Below are positions 18,888 to 30,840 of a stretch of 64,000 nt of DNA, piece by piece. Origin of the DNA: Calliopsis andreniformis (lineage: Eukaryota; Arthropoda; Insecta; Hymenoptera; Andrenidae); assembly GCF_051401765.1 (NCBI RefSeq), contig NC_135069.1:12130501-12194500 (forward strand), written 5' to 3'. A program made the position numbers and the translations under genes. The notes below the pieces were generated by a model. That model ran no database searches. It was given only the letters and a program-made list of their open reading frames with translations, and was not told where the DNA came from. Position 1 is the stretch's first letter, and every line of letters starts with the position of its first letter.

Positions 18888-19562
18888 TGTTATGCTAGCG
18901 ATTATAACCGACACCGCCAAGCTGATGTAACATAGGAACGCGTAAGCGTTTTCCTTTTGGGTATTACGAAGAATGACCGAAAAGGAATATTTATTATAAA
19001 GAGCAGGCGAGTTAATCGATTGAGAGTCTTTAGAGTCCTTCAATCAGGATTAATCACCCCGGGATCAGAGTGAATCTCTGACCATCGCCGCGACGCGAGA
19101 ACTGTAACATCGTGACAGTGAGGGCGTATCGCGTAACAACGGTAAATCGCGTAAACAGTCGAAGGGAATAGTTAAGAATTCCGCAAAGTTCGAATCCGCT
19201 TCCCTTTTACCGGGTAGAGTAACTCTGCGAAGTACGAAGTAGGGAAGTGCGTGAAACAAAGGAACTTGCCACGCGAAGCAAGCCCGAGCGACCAGCGCCC
19301 GGCTACACAGGCGAGGTGGCATCCGCAACTCGCAATGTACTCAGAATCATAGAAGAACTAGTTGGTATATAAACAACGAAACGTCAAATACATATACAAT
19401 TGTTAAACCCGAACAAGATATACAGTTCACTTTCCTCCCTCTCCTTACATTATTTATAAGAAAAAGCTTACTCAAGGTGTGCTTTAGCACTTTAAAAGAA
19501 CAAGAACTCCTAAGGTTGATTTTTGCCGCTCGAGACGACTACCGTCTAGTTAGGACGTAACA
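18888..19562 (+). mobile_element. Possible third solo LTR
   Basis: The segment starts TGTTATGC and ends ACGTAACA, has TATATAAA at 19366-19373 and no coding frame, all as in an LTR. The flanking bases (GCAT left, CATT right) do not match as a duplication, so the limits or the identity may be wrong. It stops 12 bases before the errantivirus-like element. Confidence 0.35.
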
Positions 19563-19574
19563 CATTATGTCACT

Positions 19575-19631
19575 TGTTGTGCCAGACCGCGCCCATCCGC
19601 GTAATATAATTGCGTCACCCGAGAACGTTCG
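19575..19631 (+). repeat. 5' LTR remnant, and untranslated leader to 20182
   Basis: TGTTGTGCCAGAC through ACCCGAGAACG matches the start of the 3' LTR for about 57 bp, then similarity stops. The promoter and poly(A) parts are not found. From 19632 to 20182 there is no gene; the CG-rich sequence is probably the leader before gag. I could not place a primer binding site. Confidence 0.65.
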
Positions 19632-20182
19632 TCGGAGGACTACGGCGTCGACGACCGACGTTAGGAAGGCATCACGTCGAACAGGCAACACCAGGCAAAC
19701 GGGGCAATCGTCGTTACTGAGGTAGCATTCGACGAAGGTAGGACGAACTCCGAGGAGACGTTCGCCGACGTCTAGCCGACGAACCGAGATCCAGGTAATT
19801 CCAACGCGAGAGCGAACGGGTGAACTAGCAGAAGACAATCAAAAAACTGAATACCAAACCATCTGTGAGGCCATCGGATCCGAGGACCGCAGCCGCAAGG
19901 ACTGAAGGACCTAGGAGGCAAGTGGACGTTGCTATCAGAGGAACGAACGTACGAGAGGACAACGCATCGCGCGACGTGCTGTCCCAATAAGCGAAGAGGC
20001 AACGACCTTGCTGAGATCTACATCCTACTCCCCGTCATCACAGCTGATTCACGTACGAGAGGAAATCCAACCGAGCCGACGTGATGCGCGTGCGAGCAGC
20101 TCTGTGAGTAGCTTGTAACCTGACCGTATGGATATCCGACCCTGCGTAAACCAGGATCTTTAATCATTGCAACGGCCTATGT

Positions 20183-21112
20183 ATGCCTATAGAGGACGAA
20201 CGCGCGCGTAGGTACATACTTCCGAATCAAAAGAATCTATCTATATCACTAGAATCATTTTTTGAGAAAAAGCTAAAGTTCGTCAGAGATAAGAAGGAGT
20301 CGGTGTCGTCTATAGAAGGACCGAGACTGTCTCGACGCCGATTACAAGCGCCAGGGCTCGATTCGAGTTTCGACACCGCTTCCGACACTAGTGTAACTGA
20401 TAGTCCCGAAATCGCGCTTATAACGCCCACCCGAGAGTATCCTATCCAACTAGCAGATTTTAGTCTAATTGACACAGAGGAAACAGAATCACAAAACATG
20501 TCTACGCCAGGTACTGGCAACACCGGAAGAGAAACGCGAGTATTGCCTTTCGCAATTGCGTTAGGGCTAGTTGATAAGTTCGAAGGGAAGTCTGCCGACG
20601 AACTCTCCGAATTTTTGAAGTCGTACGAAAGCGCCGCAAATTTAATTTCGCGACACGAGCAACAAGTCTTCTTGAGTACAGTTATCGGAACCAAATTGAA
20701 GGGTAAGGCCGCGAGAGAAATAGAGTACAGAGAGATCAACGATTTCCACGCATTAAAATCCGTACTAGTGTCCTTATTCATGGAAAGGCGTTGCAGAGGT
20801 GCGGTAGAAGCAGAGTTTCATGCATGCCGTCAGAGAGGTAGAGAAAGTGTTAGGGCTTTTGCCTCGTGAGTCGAAGAGTTAGTAGCCGAGCTATTGCAGC
20901 TCTCTATTGCGCCTGAAGACAGTAGTGAAGTAAACGCCGCCTTAGTAAATTCGGTACGTCGACGGGCATTAGATGTTTTTAGTCTTGGGCTGAGTACGAG
21001 ATTAGGGACGATAATAAGGTCTCGGAAATATGACTCCCTTAACGCAGCTATCGCCGCGGCCATAGAAGAAGAAAGAGCCATAGGTTTCAGTGCCCCAAAA
21101 GTGCCCCGGTGA
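20183..21112 (+). pseudogene. Gag-like protein with internal stop
   Basis: ATG at 20183 opens 228 codons to a TGA at 20867-20869; the same frame then continues to a TGA at 21110-21112. The first 100 residues are Ser/Thr/Asp-rich. From about residue 118 comes a helical capsid-like region (PFAIALGLVDKFEGKSADELSEFLKSY), the usual Gypsy-type gag core, which assembles the particle around the RNA. Residues after the stop (SLGLSTRLGTIIRSRKYDSL) finish that domain. It overlaps the next frame by 23 bases. Confidence 0.8.
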
Positions 21113-22142
21113 GAGAATAAATACGCTACCTTGCGAAAGGTGCAATAGGACAGAACACCTTGCAGAAAATTGTTGCGCGCGTCTCAGCATGTCGCGCAAG
21201 AGCTTCCCCACACCCCGTACACAAGTCAAAAGGGAAACACAGAGGGCTTTCATTTGCCATTATTGCAAAAAGACAGGGGACGTAATTAGGGACTGCAGAG
21301 CGAGGGAACGCGTCAATGATCGCAGGCTTTCGAGAGGTTCTCGAGAATTCTCGGGCAGTAGGCACGAATTCGCAACCCGAGCTGACACGGTCACGAGCCG
21401 AGAGATAACTAGCGTAGGTCAGGGAACCATGCGCGCGTACGGTGACCGTGAGATAAGCAACGAACGAAGGACGAGCAGCGAGCCGACGGTAGGGTCATAC
21501 CGCGTAAGTACTATTACTTCCGTAAGGAACATTGTAGAGGTTAAAGCGCCAGAGTCAGTAAATGGAATGGCGAACATGTTGATGGACACAGGAGCCGATA
21601 TCACACTGGTGAAGATAAGAAAGGTACTGAGCGAAGTGCGCGCGGAAAACGAAACGGTAGCCCTGCGGGGTCTAGTTGAAATGGAAACCAAAACACTGTG
21701 CCTAATACAATTAAACGTACAGGTCGGAGATAAAAATATAACGCACCCTTGTCGACTAGTACGGGACGATTTCCCCATCGGGACAGATGGAATTTTAGGA
21801 CATGACTTCATGACCAAACATAAGGCTTGTATCAAAGCAAACCAATGCTTAGAATTACACGGAACCGAATTTCTCCTCCGAAGCAACAATATAGTATTAA
21901 AACCGAGATCAGAAACGGTTATCTTAGCGAAACCCCGAGACATAAGAGAAGGAGTTGTCCCTAAACGACTCATCAAACCAGGAGTATTCATAGGAAACGT
22001 GCTAACAATAGGCAGGGGCGGCAGGTGCCTAATACCCGTCTTAAACACCACCCCAGAAGAAACCCTAGTAGACGTGCCTACGGTAGAACTAGAAAAAGAG
22101 ATTACAAACAACGTAGAATCAACAGTCGACATTGACACGTAG
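21090..22142 (+). pseudogene. Zinc knuckles and aspartic protease region
   Basis: This frame is +1 to gag. Two zinc knuckles lie at 21132-21173 (C-x2-C-x4-H-x4-C complete) and 21255-21296 (CHYCKKTGDVIRDC, where the His position is Asp). A basic linker follows, then the protease with MLMDTGADITLV (active-site Asp near 21585) and GTDGILGHDF. The knuckles bind RNA and the protease cuts the polyprotein. It ends at TAG 22140-22142, in the same frame as RT, so the stop is either a recent lesion or a read-through site. The frame change from gag may be a shift mutation or a programmed one. Confidence 0.8.
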
Positions 22143-23865
22143 ACGCATAACAATTTACACAATGTGCGATTTTTGCAACGCAGGGAGAGAATGCAAATTT
22201 TATGCGCTAATATTAGAGTAGACCACCTAAATGCAGATGAAAAAACCGGCTTGTTAGAATTATTCGAAAGGTACAACGATATCTTCCACCTAGAAGGAGA
22301 TAGACTAGGGCTCACAACCATAGCAGAACACTCTATTCCTTTAGTCCAGGGAACCAAACCAATCAACGTAAAACCGTATAGACTACCGCAAGCCCAAAAG
22401 GAAGAAGTGAACAAGCAAGTAAAAGAAATGATCGACCAAGGAATACTCAGACCTAGCACTAGCCAGTGGAACGATCCGTTACTAATAGTTCCTAAAAAAC
22501 CAGACGAAAAGTTAAATTCCGATCAGTAGTAGATTTCCGCAAACTAAACGAAATAACAGACGGTGACTCATACCCCCTACCAAACAGACATACTTGACCA
22601 GCTAGGCGGCGCCAAATACTTTTCGACCCTGGATTTAAAATCCGGTTTCCACCTAATTCCCATGAAAGAACAGGATCGCGGAAAAACAGCGTTCTCGTCA
22701 CCCCACGGACACTTTGAATTCAATCGGATGCCATTCGGACTCAAGAACGCGCCTGCAACGTTCCAAAGACTAATGAACATGGTATTATCAGGACTACAAC
22801 GATTAAAATGTTTTGTATACCTAGACGACATAGTAGTTTACGGATGCACGTTAAAGGAACACCTCGAACATCTAGCCTTAATATTCGACTGCATCCGCGA
22901 AAGTGAACTAAAATTACAAACAGACAAATGCGAATTTTTACGAAAGGAAACAGTATATTTGGGACATTTAATAAGCGAAAACGGAATAAAGCCAGACCCT
23001 TAGAACCTAGACGCCGTCAAAAATTTCCCTACATCCAAAAAAGTCAAAGACGTACAACCATTTCTAGGCCTAGCAGGATATTATAGGAGATTCGGAGATA
23101 GAGTACTTTTTAAAGATTGCAAAACTTCTCACCCAATTACTCAAGAAAGATCAAGAATTTAGATGGACTGGACAGGAACAAGAAGCTTTTGACATTTTAA
23201 AAGAAAAACTAATTACAGCACCCCTACCACAATATCCAGATTTCTCGAAACCATTTGTTCTGACAACTGACGCTTCAGGGAAAGCAGTAGGCGCGATTTT
23301 ATCTCAAGGAAACCCAGGTCAAGATCTACCAATAGCATACGCGAGTAAAGTCTTAAACAAAGCGGAAATAAATTATAGTACCATTGAAAAGGGACTACTA
23401 GCTATAGTATGAGCTACACAACACTTCCGACCCTATTTATATGGCACCAAGTTTAATATAATAACCGATCACAAGCCACTCATTTGGCTTTTTAACGTGA
23501 AGGACCCAGGCTCGAGGCTAATGAGATGGAGATTGAAATTAGCCGAATATGATTATATCATAGAATATAAAAGCGGCAAGACGAATAGGAACGCGGACGC
23601 GCTCAGCAGAATGTTCGCGATAAAAAGGGGACGGGTCAGACCCAAGAAAGAAACGACAGACAATCGCGACGAAAGTGAAACCGTAGACGACGCCGATAAC
23701 ACAAGCGACAAAGACGGGCCCTTACAAGAAGATATAGAAACTGACAATCTAATATATATGGAGGACGAAAAGAAACGTATCCTATATGAATACCACGACA
23801 CTCCCTTCGGCGGACATTTAAAAAAGATTAATCCTACGGAGCATACGAGCTGCCATTGTAACTAA
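22143..23865 (+). pseudogene. Reverse transcriptase and RNase H, broken
   Basis: The frame of the protease continues with an RT N-terminus (PYRLPQAQKEEVNKQV), shifts near 22515 and again near 22590, reads through LDLKSGFHLIPM and the YLDD active site (22818-22829), meets TAG at 23001-23003 and shifts near 23095. RNase H follows with TTDASGKAVGA (Asp near 23269), a TGA at 23410-23412, and ITDHKPLIWLF. After an acidic linker the frame has EYHDTPFGGHL, the start of an integrase zinc-binding domain, then loses similarity. Together these enzymes copy element RNA into DNA. The core catalytic residues that I can see are kept; the gene is dead from at least five breaks. Confidence 0.85.
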
Positions 23866-24057
23866 AATAGGGCACTGTCAATCGTCCAGAGACAGAATTA
23901 AAGCCCAGAACGATACCGAGACCAGTATACCCCAACATCTTGCTCTGCCTAAGATTATATAGACATAGTAGCTTACGTAAAGCAAACAATAGCACAGCAT
24001 ACCTCAAACACAACATGAAACTCTGCAAGAAAAGCTACGAACGAAACAAACACATGG
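23866..24057. other. Deleted integrase region
   Basis: Between the first integrase residues and env only about 190 bases remain, where about 1 kb with the DDE core would be expected. No catalytic motif is present. An internal deletion explains it. Confidence 0.65.
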
Positions 24058-26836
24058 TACGTAGTTTTCAGATTAATCGTTCTATGTATACAAATACAAC
24101 CAAATCAAGGGTCAGCAACCGGAAAAGACTTTACGATAGAGGAATTCCAACACCATTCAGGCATATATTTTGAAACATTAGGCGACTTACAAACCTTTCA
24201 GGAGTCATGGAAACTTGTACTATACCTAAACATTACGCATATCTACCGACACGAAGAAACACTTCAAGGATCGCTTTGCGACGTCATAGCACAATGTAAA
24301 ACACCGAGCACGCCCAACTGGAAAAATTTTGGTAAAACCTTTACTAACAACATCCAGACTAAATTAGACAGAACCGCCAAACTACTCACATATATCTAGC
24401 ACATCTTAGACACAGACGCTAAGCGTCGCCGCGGATTACACTGTTCGACAAATTTTGACTTTTTTTCGATTTTGTAAACGTGAATAAACATTTCTTATAG
24501 ATTTCGACGTGCTGATTACGAATCTGCAAACCGTTTTTTCCAGAACGTACAGTTTTTGAAAAAATCAATTTTGAAAAAAATGACAAATTTTCAACTTTGG
24601 GATTTTTTTGTGCTTTTGCCGTAGTAGTTATTTAGTTGCTCTTTGCACGAAATGATTCTATGGACTCCCCCGAATAAAATAATATAAATAGTTATTAGAT
24701 TATAAACATCGAAAGAGGTTTAAATAACAATTAAAGTGAAAAGGACACCGAAAACGCACCCATTTTTGCTGATACTTTTCACTTTCATTGACGTCAATGC
24801 GTATAGGGACCGCTGAACGGCAGGCGATAGGCGAGGCGTCCACCGGCGCGCGCCGCCGTCATTGAGTACCACTGTCGCCGCCGTGCGTTTCGTCAAACTA
24901 TTTTATTCCTATATTGAAAACAAAAATAATTTTGGACATTCGCTTGATGCTTTCCTTAGTAGAAAGGTTTGCTCTATCGCGTGGTATAGTCAAATTTTCT
25001 CCTAGACCCTTACTTTTTGAAATAAAGTGAAAAATATCAGCAAAAATGGGTGCGTTTTCGGTGTCCTCTTCACTTTAATTGTTATTTAAACCTATTTCGA
25101 TGTTTATAATCTAATAACTATTTATATTATTTTATTCGGGAGAGTCCACATAATCATTTCGTGCAAAGAGCAACTAAATAACTACTACGGTAAAAGCAGA
25201 AAAAAATACCAAAGTTGAAAATTTGTCATTTTTTTCAAAATTGATTTTTTCAAAAACTGTACGTTCTGGAAAAAAACGGTTTGCACATTCGTAATCAGCA
25301 CGTCGAAATCTACAAGAAATGTTTATTCACGCTTACAAAATCAGACCCGTGTTGAACAGTGTTATTCGACGGAATCGGTTACATAGGCAAATCCCTTTTC
25401 GGCTTCATGGATTCGAAAGACAGAAAAAAGATCCACGACCAACCAGAGGCACTAAAAACCCAAAGTAACACACTAAAAACTTCGATCAAAGAACAAATAC
25501 AAATTATAAAAACTAACACAGACCTACTCAACGAAACGATACATAACATACACCAAAACGAAGTGAAATTACTAAACGCAACAAGACAAATCCAATACCT
25601 AGTAAAACAATACGTCAACATTTCCAATTTTCGAGAGACAATAGACGAACAACTCATGCTAATCACAAACGTCGCCGAAACACTAGTACAAGACACATAC
25701 AATTTATTAGGTTTTATCTTAGACATAGAAGAAGGCATTCTAAACCCGCAAATATTATCGCTATCAGACATTGTCGCATACCTCATGTCAGCAATACCAC
25801 ACATTCCACAAGGACTAAACTTCCCGATCGCTATTAACTTGAACAACATGCACCCCGTTTACAAATTTATAAAATTCTCAGCATTTGCGAACATAAAAAC
25901 CATCAACATAGTACTAGAAATATCATTATTAAACACAAAAGATTTAAAGTAAGCAAAGTACACTCCGTACCAAGCAAAATAAACGAATCACTGTACGCCT
26001 TCATCGAACCACAAAATACATACGTAGTTCTGGACACCTCAGTGCAAGAATACATACGACTCCACAAAAACGACCTAAACGCATGTAAGATAATAAACTA
26101 CTTATACCTCTGCGCATCCCACCACACCATATTTAAAGCGATACTGTACGGACCCTGCGAAATTCAATTATATACACAACTAACAAAACATCCCAAAAAT
26201 TGTAACGTACACGTCACAATACTAAATTATACAATGATAATAGAATTACAACACCCGGGAACATGGATCTACGTTGCGCCGAAACCAACCCAATTAGCGA
26301 TAACCTGTAACGTCGAAAGTACAAAAATATATAGCATTAAAGATTCTGGTATAATAAGAATAAAAAATAAATGTACGGTCACAGCCGCAGAATTAGGAAT
26401 AGAAATAGGCAAAGAATACTGTATCGAGCAGACACGAGACTACTTACCTAATTACAATTTGACCATAGATCACATCAAACCACCACAAACAATTTTCGAC
26501 CCACAAGATGTCACCCCGAAACTCAAAAAAATAGTCAAACACCAGGAAGAATTAAACAAAATAGGCCAGAAACTAAACAAACTAGAGAAAAACCTACAAA
26601 AAACCACCATCTCAAGTGAATACTATTACGGCTTAATCACGACATTTTCAGCGACCGGAACGGTAACAGTCGGAGTATGCATTTTTGCACTCTACACATA
26701 CATAAGCTGCCGAAAAATAAAAAGAATCAAACAATGTAATTCCGATACTGCAAACATAGAAAAAACCGAACAACAACCAACACCAAAACTTAGAACATTT
26801 AGTAGGGAACAAACACCCTTGACCAATTCTATGTAA
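24058..26836 (+). pseudogene. Envelope (F-type fusion) protein, broken and interrupted
   Basis: The N-terminal frame from about 24058 opens with a hydrophobic signal-like stretch, with no clear ATG. It has NIT and Cys residues, meets TAG at 24397-24399, and ends at a basic cleavage site (KRRR, 24421-24432). A 923-bp foldback transposon sits right after the next two codons. Beyond it come GYIGKSLFGF (fusion-peptide side), a coiled-coil region with N-glycosylation sites, and a shift near 25945. The rest has Cys pairs, a heptad stretch near 26530-26600, one membrane span (about 26629-26703) and a cytoplasmic tail. The family mediates membrane fusion in errantiviruses. This copy cannot produce it. 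Confidence 0.85.
24439..25361. mobile_element. Foldback transposon copy 1 (923 bp), TSD TTA
   Basis: The ends are CACTGTTCGAC and GTTGAACAGTG, with TTA at 24436-24438 and 25362-25364. It is almost wholly two inverted arms; the left arm lacks about 160 bp found in the other copies. CACTG ends with a 3-bp duplication resemble the CACTA/EnSpm group, though class is inferred. No transposase is encoded. Confidence 0.85.
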
Positions 26837-27074
26837 TACACCATATATTATAGTAACTATAATCAACTATATATATGTAACCACACCTTATTATCATTGT
26901 ACGCCAATTATATCTTATTATACGTCCTTAAACGTCTTATTGTATACCGTCAACTTTATCTTATTGTATATCGTATCCACGTATGTATAAAAAAAACGAG
27001 GGGGGCGCACGGCACGATGTATATAACAGATACTTCGGAAAACCTATGGGTTTTCCTCTCTAAGGGGGGAGGGA

Positions 27075-27362
27075 TGTTGTGCCAGACAACGCAAATCCCC
27101 GTAACATAATTGCGTCACCCGAGAACGCTCTAGAAAGAACGCGTTCCGCTCAGCACGTTCTGCTAATCCAGCATCGACATCTCAACCAAGGTCGAGAACT
27201 GGTTGAAGCGATCGCTGTAACTTCCCGAACTATTAAGTACCTTTGCTCAATAAACGTAGTTTTGCTGAAATCACCCTGTGGATTCTAATCCTTTAACAGC
27301 TCGCGAACCCTAACGCCATATCTCGTCCCTTGTCCTGCGAAGTCACCACGCGGAGCACAACA
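27075..27362 (+). repeat. 3' LTR (288 bp) with polypurine tract
   Basis: The purine tract AAGGGGGGAGGGA (27062-27074) directly precedes TGTTGTGCCAG; the LTR ends GCACAACA. AATAAA lies at about 27250. The 26837-27074 stretch before it is untranslated and contains no gene. Satellite starts at the next base. Confidence 0.88.
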
Positions 27363-28310
27363 ATAAATGATTATTGTTATTATGAATAACCGCAATAATC
27401 GTAATATTCATCATAATATTCATAATAATAATCATAATAATCTTAATAATCATACTAATCATAATAATAATCATAATAATAATCATAATAATAATCACAA
27501 TAATCATAGTATTGATAATAATGATGATAATCACAGTAATAATGGTAATATTCATAATAATAGTAATAATAATCATAATAATCATAATAATAGGCATAGT
27601 AATCATAATAACTATCATAATACACACAATAATAATAATCATAATCATAATATTCATAATAAACATAATAATAATCATATTAGTCATAGTATTGATAATA
27701 ATCATGATCATCACAATAATAAATGTAATATTCTTAATAATAGTAATAATAACTACAGTAATCATAATAATCTTAATAATAATAGTAATACGCAAAATAA
27801 TCGTAACAATAATCATAGTACGCATAGTAATAGTTATAATAATTATAATAATGCTCATAATATTCATGATAAAATCATAGTAGTCATAATATTGATAATA
27901 ATCATAATAATCACAGCAATAATGGTAATATTCATAATAATCATAAAATAATAATCATAATAATCATAGCATTGATAATAATCATGATAATCACAGTAAT
28001 AATGGCAATATTCATAATAATGGTAATAATAATCGTAATAATCATTATAATAGTCATAGTAAACATAATAACTAGCATAATATACACAATAATAATAATC
28101 ATAATCATAATATACATAATGAACATAATAATCATAATAACCATAATAATCTTAGTGAGGACCATAATATTCATCATAATCATACTAAGAAACATAATAT
28201 TCATAATAACCACAATAATAACCATAACAAACTCGGAGATAGTCATGATAACCATTATAATAGCCATAATAACCATAATGATCATGTTAGCCATAATAAT
28301 CTGAATGATG
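27363..28310. repeat. Degenerate ATAATC-type simple repeat, left edge of satellite
   Basis: Built almost only of AAT, CAT and related triplets (ATAATAATCATAATAATC style), without a clear 410-bp period. I read it as the eroded or ancestral edge of the array. Open frames of poly-Asn/His and poly-Ile type arise because two of the three frames of this repeat contain no stop. Confidence 0.8.
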
Positions 28311-30840
28311 ATCATAATAATCGTACTAACAACCATGATAATCATATTATTCGTCATAATAACCACAATAAACATATTAATCATCATAATAATAATAATA
28401 ATCATTGCAATAATCATAGTAATCATAATCATCATAGTAATAATTATACTAACTGTAATAATCATAACAATCTTAATAATAAACAGAATAATCATGGAAA
28501 TAATCTTAATAACCATTATTATAGCCATAATAATTATAATAATCATAATATCCATAATAATCCTAGTAATGATAATAATATTCATCATTATCATACGAAG
28601 AGACATAATAATCATAATAATAACCATAATAAACTTGGAAATAACCATAATAACCATTATAATAATCTTTATAACTATAATAATCATAATAGCCATATTG
28701 ATCTCAATAATGATCATAATAATCATACTAAGAAACATAATAATCACAGTAATCATAATAATAACCTTAGCACACATAATAATCGTAGTAATAATTGAAA
28801 TAGCCATAATAATCATAACAGTCGTAATAGTAAAACGAATAATCATGGAACTAACCATAATAATCAGTATAATTGCAATAATAATCATAGTAATCATTAT
28901 AACCATAATAATCTTAGTTATGACCATAATATTCATCATAATCATACTAAGCACCATAATAATCATAATAATCATAATAATAACCATAATAAGCTTGGAA
29001 ATTATCATAATGACCATTATAATAGCCATAAGAACCATAATACTCGTAATAGCCATAATAATCTGAATGATAATCATAATACCCATACTATCAACCATAA
29101 TAATCATAGTAATCGTCATAATAAACACAACAATCATAAAAATCGTAGTAATAATCATAATAATCCTAGCAACAATCGTAATAGCCGTAATAATCATAGT
29201 AGTAGTTTTACTAACTGTAATAACCATAACATCGTTATAATAAACAGAATTATCGTGGTAATAACCTTAATAATCGTTATAATAGCCATAATAATCGTAA
29301 TAGACATAGTCACCAGAATAATCTTTGTGATGATCATAATATTCGTCATAATCATTCTATGAAACAGAATAATCATAATAATCATAATAATAACCATAAT
29401 TAACTTGGAAACAATCGTAATAACCATTATAATTGCCATAAAAACCATAAGAATCGTAATAGCCATAATAATCTGAATGATAATCATAATAACCATACTA
29501 TCAACCACAATAATCATAGTAACCGTCATAATAACCACAACAATCATAACAATCTTAATAATAATTATGATAATCGTAGCAACAATCATAATAGCCGTAA
29601 TAATCATAGTAATAGTTATACTAACTGTAATAATCATAACAACGTAATCATAAACAGAATTATCATGGAAATAACCTTAATAATCGTTATTATAGCCATA
29701 ATAATCGTAATAGTCATAATCACCAGAATAATCTTAGTGATGATCATAATATTCGTCATAATCATACTATGAAACATAATAATCATAATAAACATAATAA
29801 TAACAATAATAAACCTGGAAAAATCATAATAACCATTTTGATAGCCATAAAAACCATAATAATCAAAATAGCCATAATAATTTAATCATAATCATAATAG
29901 CCACACTATCAACCATAATAATCATCGTAATCGTCATAATAAACACAGCAATCATAAAAATCGTAGAAATAATCATAATAATCCTAGCAACAATCATAAT
30001 ATCCGTAATAATCATAGTAATAGTTTTACTAACTGTAATAACCATAACATCGTTGTAATAAACAGAATAATCATCGAAATAACCTTAATAATCATTATTA
30101 TAGCCACAATAATCGTAATAAGCATAATCACTGTAATAATCTTAGTGGTGATCATAATACTCGTCAAAATCATACTATGAAACATAATCATAATAATAAT
30201 CATAATAATCATAATGATAACCATAATTAACTAGGAGAAAATCATAATACCCATTGTAATAGCCATAAAAACCATAATAATCGTAATAGCCATAATAATC
30301 TAAATGATAATCATAATAACCACACTATCAACCATAATAATCATAGTAATCGTCATAATAAACACAACAATCATAAAAATCGTAGTAATAATCATAATAA
30401 TCCTAGCAACAATCATAATAGCAGTAATAATCATAGTAATAGTTTTACTAACTGTAATAACCATAACATCGTTGTAATAAACAGAATAATCATCGAAATA
30501 ACCTTAATAATCATTATTATAGCAATAATAATCGTGATAGCCATAATCACCAGAATAATCTTAGTGATGATCATAATGTTCGTCATTATCATACTATGAA
30601 ACATAATAATCATAATAAACATAATAATAACAATAATAAACCTGGAAAAATCATAATAACCATTTTGGTAGCCATAAAAACCATAATAATCAAAATATCC
30701 ATAATAATCTAAATGATAATCATAATAACCACACTATCAACCATAATAATCATAGTAATCGTCATAATAAACACAACAATCATAAAAATCGTAGTAATAA
30801 TCAGAATAATCATAGCAACAATCGTAATAGCCGTAATAAT
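28311..30840. repeat. Diverged 410-bp satellite monomers
   Basis: The landmark ACTATCAACCA recurs about every 410 bases from about 29090 onward (for example 29500, 29910, 30325, 30735); before that only weak matches remain. Units differ by many substitutions, more than in the centre of the array. Confidence 0.8.

Larger units (their letters stand above)
19575..27362 (+). mobile_element. Decayed errantivirus-like Gypsy element with env
   Basis: Order: 5' LTR remnant, gag, zinc knuckles and protease, RT, RNase H, scrap of integrase, env, polypurine tract, 3' LTR. Presence of env after pol marks the insect errantivirus type. The element has stops or shifts in gag, pol and env, lacks nearly all of integrase, and has a foldback transposon in env. 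No matching target duplication is visible (CACT on the left, ATAA on the right). Confidence 0.9.

Noticed and set aside
20227..22459. Long antisense frames across the gag and protease region
   Set aside because: Shadows of the retroelement frames; no motif, opposite to the LTR orientation.
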